Below are positions 1 to 6,875 of a DNA stretch of 64,000 nt, piece after piece. The translations under genes and the position numbers were made by a program. Under the pieces are notes generated by a model that worked only from the letters and a program-made list of their open reading frames with translations, ran no database searches and was not told the origin of the DNA. Numbering within the stretch: position 1 is the first letter of the stretch; each line of letters starts with the position of its first letter. The stretch is from Viridibacillus sp050279675 (GTDB taxonomy: Bacteria; Bacillota; Bacilli; Bacillales_A; Planococcaceae), in contig NZ_JBNNUK010000004.1 in the NCBI RefSeq assembly GCF_050279675.1, forward strand, positions 62,001-126,000, read 5' to 3'.

Positions 1-1404
1 ATCCAGTGCTGCTACACCAGAATCACGATGACCATTCCCTGTTCCTTTTGTGCCACCAAACGGTAGATGAATTTCTGCCCCAGTTGTACCAGCATTGACG
101 TATACAATACCCGTATCTAAATCACGCTGCGCTTGGAATGCTCGATTAATATCTTGTGTAAAGATGGAACTTGAAAGTCCAAATTGCACACTGTTATTGA
201 CTTCAATAGCTTCTTCTAAACTTTCTACTTCTATCAATGAGACAACGGGGCCGAAAATCTCTTCTTGTGCAATACGAGCATCCCATTTCACATCAGTAAA
301 TAAAGTTGGTGCGTAATAAAAACCTTGATCAAAAGGCGTTCCAGTTAATATATTGCCCCCTGCAAGTAACTTCGCACCTTCCTGACGACCTAATTCTACA
401 TAGCTATTAATCTTGTGTAATGCAGTTTTATTAATAACCGGACCAATTTTTACCGACTCATCTAAACCATCACCAATTGTTAATAGTTGCATAGCTGTTA
501 GGAGGCGTTCTTCCAGCTCTGCTTTTACATCTTTATGCACAATCACTCGACTACATGCCGTACAACGTTGACCCGCTGTACCAAAAGCACTCCACAAAAT
601 CCCTTCAATAGCTAGTTCTAAATCAGCATCATCCATGACTATTACTGCATTTTTGCCACCCATTTCTAAAGAAACTTTCTTTAAATGACGGCCGCCCAAC
701 TCTGCCACCTTGCTACCTGTAGCAGTTGAACCTGTGAACGAAATGACTTTGACATCTGGATGCTCGATTAATGCTGTTCCTACTTCTGAACCTGATCCAA
801 AAACAACATTAGCAACGCCATCTGGTAATCCTACTTCTTCAAAGATTTTCGCCATTTCATAAGCCATCATTGGCGTTTCTGTAGCAGGTTTCCAAATAAA
901 TGTATTCCCTGCCACAATTGCAGGGAATGATTTCCAAGTTGCGATTGCTACAGGGAAATTCCAAGGTGTTATTAAGCCAACGACGCCAATTGGAGCACGA
1001 ACACTCATAGCAAATTTATTGGCTAACTCTGACGGAGTTGTTTCCCCAAACAAACGTCGCCCTTCTCCAGCCATATAAAATGCCATATCAATGCCCTCTT
1101 GTACTTCGCCTCGACCTTCTTCAATAACTTTTCCCATCTCTTTCGTAAGTACCTGAGCTAAATGTTCTTTCTTTTCTTTCATTCTTAAACCAATTGCATA
1201 CAAATAATCTGCGCGTTTTGGTGCTGGTACAAGTGCCCAACTTTTTTGCGCCTTTTTTGCAACAGCTACTGCCTGCTCCACAGCTCCTGTTGAAGACATA
1301 GGTACTTGAGCTAATTCCTCACCATTTGCAGGATTAATAACGGGTACGAATTTCAAATCTTCAGAGGTTCCCCATTGCCCTCCGATAAAATTTTGTAACT
1401 TCAC
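1..1404 (-). CDS. Aldehyde dehydrogenase family protein (C-terminus cut by window edge)
   Basis: NAD(P)-dependent oxidation of an aldehyde to an acid, in the cytoplasm. I read 468 in-frame codons from a GTG at 1404 down to the window edge. Visible family motifs are TPWNFP near residue 150, the nucleotide-site FTGSTATG near 225, the general-base region LEMGGKNA, the catalytic cysteine in GQRCTACSR near residue 280, and EEIFGPV near 385. Family members are about 480-500 residues, so only a short tail is missing. The GTG start is supported by AAAGGAGG 7 bases upstream (1411-1417); no ATG lies close. A cre-like site sits just upstream (1423-1438), implying CcpA control. The sequence resembles alpha-ketoglutaric semialdehyde/aminoadipate semialdehyde dehydrogenases, but the substrate cannot be fixed from motifs. 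Confidence 0.9.
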   Translation of the reverse strand, partial: MKLQNFIGGQWGTSEDLKFVPVINPANGEELAQVPMSSTGAVEQAVAVAKKAQKSWALVPAPKRADYLYAIGLRMKEKKEHLAQVLTKEMGKVIEEGRGEVQEGIDMAFYMAGEGRRLFGETTPSELANKFAMSVRAPIGVVGLITPWNFPVAIATWKSFPAIVAGNTFIWKPATETPMMAYEMAKIFEEVGLPDGVANVVFGSGSEVGTALIEHPDVKVISFTGSTATGSKVAELGGRHLKKVSLEMGGKNAVIVMDDADLELAIEGILWSAFGTAGQRCTACSRVIVHKDVKAELEERLLTAMQLLTIGDGLDESVKIGPVINKTALHKINSYVELGRQEGAKLLAGGNILTGTPFDQGFYYAPTLFTDVKWDARIAQEEIFGPVVSLIEVESLEEAIEVNNSVQFGLSSSIFTQDINRAFQAQRDLDTGIVYVNAGTTGAEIHLPFGGTKGTGNGHRDSGVAALD

Positions 1405-1422
1405 TGCTATCCCTCCTTTTAA

Positions 1423-1438
1423 ATGAAAACGCTTTCTC
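1423..1438 (-). promoter_or_regulatory. cre-like catabolite control site
   Basis: ATGAAAACGCTTTCTC fits the CcpA consensus WTGNAARCGNWWWCAW except at the last two positions. It lies immediately 5' of the ribosome site of the aldehyde dehydrogenase gene, where CcpA binding would block transcription. Confidence 0.55.
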
Positions 1439-1590
1439 TTTATATATTTTCTACAAAATGCCTAAATATCCTTCATTTTCATTAAAATTGCAGTCAATTT
1501 ATTTTTTCTTGAAAATTGACGAAACCTTTTAAAACCTCTAATCGTATTAATATTAAATACTAGACTTAAACAATTGGGAGGAAGAAAAAG

Positions 1591-2376
1591 ATGAATAATC
1601 ATGAAATTGATTACAAATTATACGGCGACGACATGCAGTTTGTAGAGGTTGAATTAGATCCACAAGAAACAGTCATTGCTGAAGCTGGTGCATTAATGAT
1701 GATGGAAGACGGCATTCGCATGGAAACTGTTTTTGGTGATACCTCAAGCGGTGGCGGTTTCATGGGTAAACTAATGGGCGCTGGTAAACGACTTGTAACA
1801 GGTGAAAATTTATTCATCACAACATTCACAAATGAAGGTTATGGAAAAAAACATGTTTCCTTTGCTTCTCCCTATCCTGGGAAAATCATTCCTATGGATC
1901 TAAGTCGATATAACGGAAAAATCATTTGCCAAAAAGACGCATTCTTAGCAGCTGCTAAGGGGGTTTCGATCGGCATCGAATTCCAACGTAAATTAGGAAC
2001 AGGATTTTTCGGCGGTGAAGGTTTCATCATGCAAAAACTAGAAGGTGATGGCATGGCGTTCGTTCACGCAGGCGGTACAATCATTCAAAAGAACCTACAA
2101 GTCGGTGAGACTTTACGTGTAGATACAGGTTGTCTTGTAGCTATGACAGCAGAAGTTGATTACGATATTGAAATGGTCAAAGGTGTAAAAACTGCACTAT
2201 TTGGTGGCGAAGGCCTATTCTTCGCTACTCTACGAGGACCTGGAACAGTATGGATCCAATCTCTTCCATTTAGTCGTTTAGCTAGCCGTGTATTCGCAGC
2301 TGCGCCTCAAGTACCAGGTAACAAATCTGTAGGCGAAGGCGGCATCGGCGGCATATTTGATATTTTCAACAAATAA
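1591..2376 (+). CDS. AIM24 / TIGR00266 family protein
   Basis: A 261-residue protein of the AIM24 (TIGR00266) family, a glycine-rich beta-strand fold widespread in Bacillales; its biochemical role is not known. Typical family stretches are the N-terminal QTVIAEAGALMMMEDGI, the repeated glycine blocks (SSGGGFMG near residue 50, GTGFFGGEGF near 140, LFGGEGLFFATLRGPG near 205) and the C-terminal glycine run. There is no signal peptide or membrane segment. The ATG has a good GGGAGGAAG ribosome site. The gene stands alone, with a terminator about 170 bases downstream. Confidence 0.85.
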   Translation: MNNHEIDYKLYGDDMQFVEVELDPQETVIAEAGALMMMEDGIRMETVFGDTSSGGGFMGKLMGAGKRLVTGENLFITTFTNEGYGKKHVSFASPYPGKIIPMDLSRYNGKIICQKDAFLAAAKGVSIGIEFQRKLGTGFFGGEGFIMQKLEGDGMAFVHAGGTIIQKNLQVGETLRVDTGCLVAMTAEVDYDIEMVKGVKTALFGGEGLFFATLRGPGTVWIQSLPFSRLASRVFAAAPQVPGNKSVGEGGIGGIFDIFNK

Positions 2377-2548
2377 GGACGGCAACCTAATTGCTCAACA
2401 TCCTATCACAGCGGTTGCATGACCAACACCCTGTTGGACCAAGGCGCCCGTTCAGCTACGAAACACGTTGGAGGACAGCAGCTAGAGTCGACATTTTACT
2501 TTAAGCACTCGTCCATCTTTATTACTCGTATCCAATTCTTATAACTCA

Positions 2549-2578
2549 ACCTACTCTTTGATAAGAGTAGGTTTTTTC
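2549..2578 (+). terminator. Rho-independent terminator after the AIM24 gene
   Basis: Ten-base stem ACCTACTCTT/AAGAGTAGGT with a 4-base loop followed by a run of T. The 170 bases between the AIM24 stop and this hairpin contain a GC-richer stretch but no ORF I would support. Confidence 0.8.
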
Positions 2579-2737
2579 TTTAACGCAGTGTTCTTTACCT
2601 TATTACATCTCTCCATAAATACTGTACCTAATAATCTATTAGTCATTCTTCACTTCTATTACTCTATTTAAAAATTCTTCTTTCCCTCTTTCCCTTATGA
2701 TAAACTTACAATAATTACAAAAAAGGAGTGGACGAAT

Positions 2738-2791
2738 ATGAAAAGCACTTTAATAACTTTCAAAGACAACTCGGAGGGCATGCTGTCTTAA
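2738..2791 (+). CDS. Putative 17-codon leader peptide of the MFS pump
   Basis: A short ORF encoding MKSTLITFKDNSEGMLS, with its own strong ribosome site (AAAAGGAG at 2721-2728, 9 bases from ATG). It ends 47 bases before the TTG start of the MFS transporter. Codons Ser-Glu-Gly carry CGGAGG (2772-2777), which is complementary to CCTCCG (2806-2811); the latter is also complementary to the ACGGAGG that serves as ribosome site of the pump. This architecture resembles the leader peptides that control erm, cat and some efflux genes by ribosome stalling. The inducer and the stall codon are unknown. Too short to be judged by composition; the support is the ribosome site plus the pairing geometry. Confidence 0.6.
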   Translation: MKSTLITFKDNSEGMLS

Positions 2792-2838
2792 TAACGAGAG
2801 TTTGGCCTCCGTTAATTTACTAATACGGAGGAAAAAAA
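2771..2838 (+). promoter_or_regulatory. Translational attenuator hiding the MFS ribosome-binding site
   Basis: Segment 1 (CGGAGG, 2772-2777) and segment 3 (ACGGAGG, 2825-2831) both can pair with segment 2 (CCTCCGT, 2806-2812). The 2:3 hairpin is a perfect 7-bp stem with a 12-base loop and sequesters the pump's Shine-Dalgarno sequence; 1:2 pairing frees it. The position of the ribosome on the leader ORF would choose between them. Confidence 0.6.
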
Positions 2839-4038
2839 TTGAAAACACAAAATATTTATTATGCAATCACTAGTTCACGCTCATTGCTTATACAAATGGT
2901 ATTCACACTGAACGCAATTTATTACGTTATAAATGCAGGATTAAATCCATTACAACTAGTACTTATTGGAACGATTATGGAGGTAGCTGTATTTTTTTGT
3001 GAAATGCCTACTGGCTTAGTTGCCGATCATTTTGGACGAAAACGTTCTCTTTTCATCGGGACTTTTATAATTGGCATAGCACACTTATTGGAAGGAATAT
3101 TTCCAGCATTTTGGTCAATTGCCATCGCGTCAGGTTTGTGGGGATTAGGCTGGACATTTATTAGCGGTGCTGAAGAGGCTTGGATTGCTGATGAATTAGA
3201 AGGTAGAAATTTAGATTCAGTATTTATTAAGAGTGCTCAATTTAGATCTTTAGGTCGATTTTTCGGTATTTTACTTAGCGTATGTATTGCTACTTTATTT
3301 TCAGTGCAAGTAACAATAATTATTGCTGGAATTTTATTAGTACTACTAGCTTTTGGTGCATTATACACAATGCCGGAGACAAAGTTCATCAAAATCTCAC
3401 GAAAAAAAGATATTTCCGCCATACATCATCTAATAACAACAATTCGACATGGTGCGCGTCAAATTAAAGGAAATACAATGCTCGTGAGTATCGCGATTAT
3501 AACTATACTTTTGGGGTTGGCGAGTGAAGGATTCGATCGACTATGGGGTGCTCATTTTATTGAAGGCTTTCATCTACCTGAGGATGAATCTATCTACTGG
3601 TTTGGAGCTTTTTATGCAGTAGCATTTTTATTAAACATTGTTGTTTTAAAATTTGTAGAGGGTCGTTTTAATAAAAATTATCCTGTAATTCTTTTGACTG
3701 CCAATGGTTTATTAATTATTGCAATGCTTGCATTTGCCTTTAGTTCAAACTTTTTGCTGGCTCTTCTAACTTTCTGGATAGCAGGAGCGCTACGTGATAT
3801 TAACTATCCTTTAATCAGCGTAATGACGAATGAAAGATTAGAAGCACAGGGTCGTGCAACTGCTTTGTCTATGTTCGGACAACTCGATGCTATTGGGCAA
3901 ATTGCTGGGGGGCCTATTATTGGACTATTAGCACTTTATACAACAATCGCTAGTGGTATCGCATCTACTGTGGTGTTTATTTTACCGATTTTATTCTTCT
4001 TAGTACTGATGCAAAGAAAGCTTACCAAGTCTATTTAG
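2839..4038 (+). CDS. MFS drug-efflux-type transporter
   Basis: A 399-residue major facilitator superfamily protein with about 12 membrane segments. The MFS motif between helices 2 and 3 is present as GLVADHFGRKRSL (about residues 58-70). It resembles small-molecule/antibiotic exporters of Bacillales; the substrate is not deducible. The start is TTG at 2839, 7 bases after GGAGG (2827-2831); no in-frame ATG lies near the expected N-terminus. A leader ORF and alternative hairpins precede it, suggesting induction by a compound that slows the ribosome, which fits an antibiotic pump. A strong bidirectional terminator follows the stop. Confidence 0.85.
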   Translation: MKTQNIYYAITSSRSLLIQMVFTLNAIYYVINAGLNPLQLVLIGTIMEVAVFFCEMPTGLVADHFGRKRSLFIGTFIIGIAHLLEGIFPAFWSIAIASGLWGLGWTFISGAEEAWIADELEGRNLDSVFIKSAQFRSLGRFFGILLSVCIATLFSVQVTIIIAGILLVLLAFGALYTMPETKFIKISRKKDISAIHHLITTIRHGARQIKGNTMLVSIAIITILLGLASEGFDRLWGAHFIEGFHLPEDESIYWFGAFYAVAFLLNIVVLKFVEGRFNKNYPVILLTANGLLIIAMLAFAFSSNFLLALLTFWIAGALRDINYPLISVMTNERLEAQGRATALSMFGQLDAIGQIAGGPIIGLLALYTTIASGIASTVVFILPILFFLVLMQRKLTKSI

Positions 4039-4050
4039 ATATTTTACAAA

Positions 4051-4094
4051 CAAAAATGTGCCGTGGACTCCAAGATCCTTCCGGCACATTTTTG
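4051..4094. terminator. Bidirectional terminator between convergent genes
   Basis: Thirteen-base perfect inverted repeat CAAAAATGTGCCG / CGGCACATTTTTG with T-runs on both sides, shared by the MFS gene and the converging dehydrogenase gene. Confidence 0.85.
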
Positions 4095-4096
4095 TT

Positions 4097-5059
4097 TTAT
4101 TTCACTTGGCTCTTTACTTCTCTTCCCTGTAAACAGGCTGTAATTGACTCTGCATTTTTTGCCATCATATTATTTCTAGTACGAATTGAAGCACTACCTA
4201 TATGAGGAAGTGCTACAACATTTGGCAATGTTAATAAAGGATGAATAGTTGAGACTGGCTCTGTTTCAAAAACATCAAGTCCTGCTGCCCAAATTTCTTT
4301 ATTTAATAACGCCTCATATAAAGCTTGCTCATCTATAACTCCACCGCGTGCAACATTGATAAGAATTGCGCTGTTTTTCATCAATGTAATTTCACGTTTA
4401 CCGATTAACCCTTTTGTTTCAGATGTTAACGGCGTTAATAGCACAACAAAATCAGATTCTTTCAGTAATAGATCTAACTCTGCATACTCAAAACCATACT
4501 TTTCTTCAGCCTCAGGCTTTCTTGTACGATTGTGATATAGAACTCTCATATCAAAACCCATTCCTCGTCTTGCTACCGCTTCTCCGATACGTCCCATTCC
4601 TACTACACCTAAAGTTGCACCATGAATGTCCATCCCTGTTAATTGGTTAACAGACCAGCCTGTCCATTTACCCTCTCGTACTTCACGCTCTGCTTCTGGG
4701 ATTCTACGAGCTGTTGCTAGCATTAGAGCAAATGCTAAATCCGCTGTAGTTCCTGTTAAGACATCTGGTGTATTCGTTACAATAATCCCTTTTTCCTTTG
4801 CAGCTTTAATATCAATATTATTATAGCCAACTGCTAGGTTAGCGATTATTTTTAACTTTGGTGCCTGTTCTATAACTTCACGAGTTATTTGATCAGAAAT
4901 CATGACCCACATTGCATCTGCTTCACTAGCTGCTTGTTTTAATTCTTCAGCAGGCATCGGTCGTTCCTCTGATGACCACATCTTCACTTTAGCTATTTCT
5001 CGGAGTGGTGCTATGCACTCCTCTGATAATTTCCTGGTAATCCAAACTAACGGTTTCAT
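4097..5059 (-). CDS. 2-hydroxyacid dehydrogenase (D-glycerate dehydrogenase / glyoxylate reductase type)
   Basis: A 320-residue cytoplasmic NAD(P)-dependent D-2-hydroxyacid dehydrogenase. The nucleotide-binding GVVGMGRIG is near residue 150. The catalytic triad is visible: Arg in NVARGG (near 235), Glu in DVFETEP (near 264) and His in PHIGSAS (near 283). Length and motif order fit the GyaR branch, which interconverts glyoxylate/hydroxypyruvate and glycolate/D-glycerate. The start has a GGAGGAAG ribosome site. It is a single-gene unit: converging MFS gene downstream, chemoreceptor remnant upstream. Confidence 0.88.
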   Translation of the reverse strand: MKPLVWITRKLSEECIAPLREIAKVKMWSSEERPMPAEELKQAASEADAMWVMISDQITREVIEQAPKLKIIANLAVGYNNIDIKAAKEKGIIVTNTPDVLTGTTADLAFALMLATARRIPEAEREVREGKWTGWSVNQLTGMDIHGATLGVVGMGRIGEAVARRGMGFDMRVLYHNRTRKPEAEEKYGFEYAELDLLLKESDFVVLLTPLTSETKGLIGKREITLMKNSAILINVARGGVIDEQALYEALLNKEIWAAGLDVFETEPVSTIHPLLTLPNVVALPHIGSASIRTRNNMMAKNAESITACLQGREVKSQVK

Positions 5060-5164
5060 CTAAACTTCCTCCTTTAAAGAACATAGTGAAAGTTTATCAT
5101 ATTATCAAATTATTCTGATTAAAATGCATAAAGACTGTCTTAATAGATAAATTTAACATGTCTA

Positions 5165-5539
5165 TTAAAAATTTCTCACAGTTGTTTCTAATTCTGTAGC
5201 AGCTTGTTTTAATTGTTCTGAAGTTTCACTAATAGTTGTTACAACATTCGATAATATATCCATTCGTTGCTCTATCTCTTGGAAATCTTGAATGGTTACA
5301 TTTACAACCTTACCTATGTTCTCAAATTCCTGCATAGATTTGTTATTTGCTTCAGCACCATTATTTACAAGGATTTGTATATCTTGAATAGCTGTTACTA
5401 CTTGACTGGTTACACCACTGGATACACTGATTAGACTTGCAATTTGTTCGACAGATTTCTTCGTTTGATCTGCAAGTTTACGTACTTCATCAGCCACTAC
5501 AGCAAATCCTTTACTATGTTCCCCAGCTCTAGCAACTTC
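5165..5539 (-). pseudogene. Methyl-accepting chemotaxis protein, C-terminal remnant
   Basis: The reading frame carries only the end of a chemoreceptor: VARAGEHSKGFAVVADEVRK is the signalling hairpin tip region, followed by about 100 residues of C-terminal coiled coil. The membrane, sensor, HAMP and N-terminal helical parts are gone. The homology stops exactly at Glu (5537-5539), four bases from a tRNA-like 3' end (5544-5579). The frame continues into non-receptor sequence, so an apparent start upstream is not a true one. No ribosome site is convincing. It is most likely a dead fragment left by a recombination at this point. Confidence 0.75.
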
Positions 5540-5543
5540 AAAA

Positions 5544-5579
5544 TGGAGAAGGAAGACGGATTCGAACCCCCGCGATAAC
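5544..5579 (-). other. tRNA 3'-end-like remnant (T-arm and acceptor, tRNA-Ser/Gly-like)
   Basis: On the minus strand TCGCGGGGGTTCGAATCC is followed by an acceptor-like stretch ending in CTCCA. The TTCGAAT T-loop and flanking G/C runs closely match the 3' third of Bacillus tRNA-Ser (or tRNA-Gly) as I remember them. One T-stem pair is broken and no D-arm or anticodon arm is present upstream, so this is not a functional tRNA. Such 3' ends are typical attachment sites of integrating elements. Confidence 0.55.
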
Positions 5580-5769
5580 ATTTTTTACATGTATACGCGT
5601 TTTTTCTTGTTGTCTTTCCAACAATTGATTTGAAAATTAATCGTATTCTTCAAGAACGATTTGTTGTTCAAAGCTCCAATAACGCACCTTTATATCGATT
5701 ATTCCAATAAATATTAAGTGTTTTTATTCTGGCACAATCACAAATAGGTCTAAATATTATTCGCACCAC

Positions 5770-5799
5770 AAAAAAAAATGAGCGCTCCCTTCAGCGCCC
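5770..5799 (-). terminator. Terminator of the nrdEF operon
   Basis: On the minus strand GGGCGCT/AGCGCTC (one G-T pair) closes a 6-base loop and is followed by a run of eight or nine T. Confidence 0.75.
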
Positions 5800-5823
5800 A
5801 TCTTCATATTATTATTTCATTTT

Positions 5824-6864
5824 TTATAGTTCATCAAAACCATTATCTTGAACATTTACCTTCACATATTGACGTGAACGTTGTTCGAAGAAGTCAGTTT
5901 TCCCTAAATCAACATCTTCATAGGCTTTGATCCATTTCATAGGATTTTTGCGGTAGCCGTCAAAAGGTCTTTCATAGCCTAACTGTGAACAGCGTACATT
6001 CGTATAGAAGTAAATATAATCTTCTACATCATCTACATCTAAGCCATCAATTTTATCTCCAATGACTTCATGTGCCCATTCGATTTCAAGTGCAGCTGCT
6101 TCACGGAAAATATCTTCAACTTGCTTAGCTCGCTCTGGCGTATCGTATTCAGGATACTCTTCTAACAATTCTTTATAGATTTTAACGAATAGGTCAACAT
6201 GAAGCTGTTCGTCGCGGTTTATATAGTTAATCATTGTACTCGTTGCTACCATTTTTTGATTGCGTGCTAAATGGTAGAAGAATGCGAAACCAGAATAGAA
6301 GAATAAACCTTCTAAAATGACGTCATAGACGATGGAATTTAACATATGGTCGATATTAGGTTCTTCAGAAAATGTTTTATATCCTTTAATAACGAAGTCA
6401 TTTCGTTTTTCAAGGACTGGCTCTGTACGCCAGAAATCAAATACTTTATCTTGCTCATCTTTTGATACTAAACTTGAAAGAATATATGAGTAAGAATGGT
6501 TATGAATTACTTCCTGCTGTGCAAGGATAATCATTAAAGCATTTAAGCTAGAATCTGTTAAATAATCTGCCACTTTTCCTGCATAGTCTGTTTGAACACT
6601 GTCTAACATTGCAAGTAAACCGATTGTTTTCATAAATGCTTCTTTTTCATTCGCTGTTAATGTTGGGAACTCTTTAATATCATTCCCCATATTAATTTCG
6701 AAAGGAGTCCAAAAGTTACCTAACATCTTTTTATATTTTGGATACGCCCAGCTAAAACGAACATCATCCCAGTTTAATATATTTGAAGAGCTCCCGTTTA
6801 CAATACCTGTTGAACGGTTTGGAGCTGTTTTATCCATTAATTGACGTTTTTCTAGTTTTGTCAT
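5824..6864 (-). CDS. nrdF: Class I ribonucleotide reductase, beta (radical) subunit
   Basis: Houses the metal-tyrosyl radical cofactor that starts reduction of ribonucleotides by the alpha subunit. About 346 residues. Metal-ligand motifs are in order: Asp in MLDSVQTDY, Glu and His in QQEVIHNHSYSY (with the radical Tyr at the end of that motif), Glu in DVILEGLFF, and Glu/His in NRDEQLHVD. I place the start at ATG 6864, 6 bases after AGGAGGA; a longer frame opening inside the upstream gene (6888) has no ribosome site. It follows the alpha gene with an 11-base gap, so the two are co-transcribed and share the riboswitch and NrdR control upstream. No nrdI lies nearby. Class Ia versus Ib naming is uncertain. 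Confidence 0.93.
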   Translation of the reverse strand: MTKLEKRQLMDKTAPNRSTGIVNGSSSNILNWDDVRFSWAYPKYKKMLGNFWTPFEINMGNDIKEFPTLTANEKEAFMKTIGLLAMLDSVQTDYAGKVADYLTDSSLNALMIILAQQEVIHNHSYSYILSSLVSKDEQDKVFDFWRTEPVLEKRNDFVIKGYKTFSEEPNIDHMLNSIVYDVILEGLFFYSGFAFFYHLARNQKMVATSTMINYINRDEQLHVDLFVKIYKELLEEYPEYDTPERAKQVEDIFREAAALEIEWAHEVIGDKIDGLDVDDVEDYIYFYTNVRCSQLGYERPFDGYRKNPMKWIKAYEDVDLGKTDFFEQRSRQYVKVNVQDNGFDEL

Positions 6865-6875
6865 CGTAGTTCCTC

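Noticed and set aside
5544..5579. Functional tRNA gene
   Set aside because: Only T-arm and acceptor-like 3' part present; one T-stem pair broken; no D-arm, anticodon arm or matching 5' acceptor upstream.
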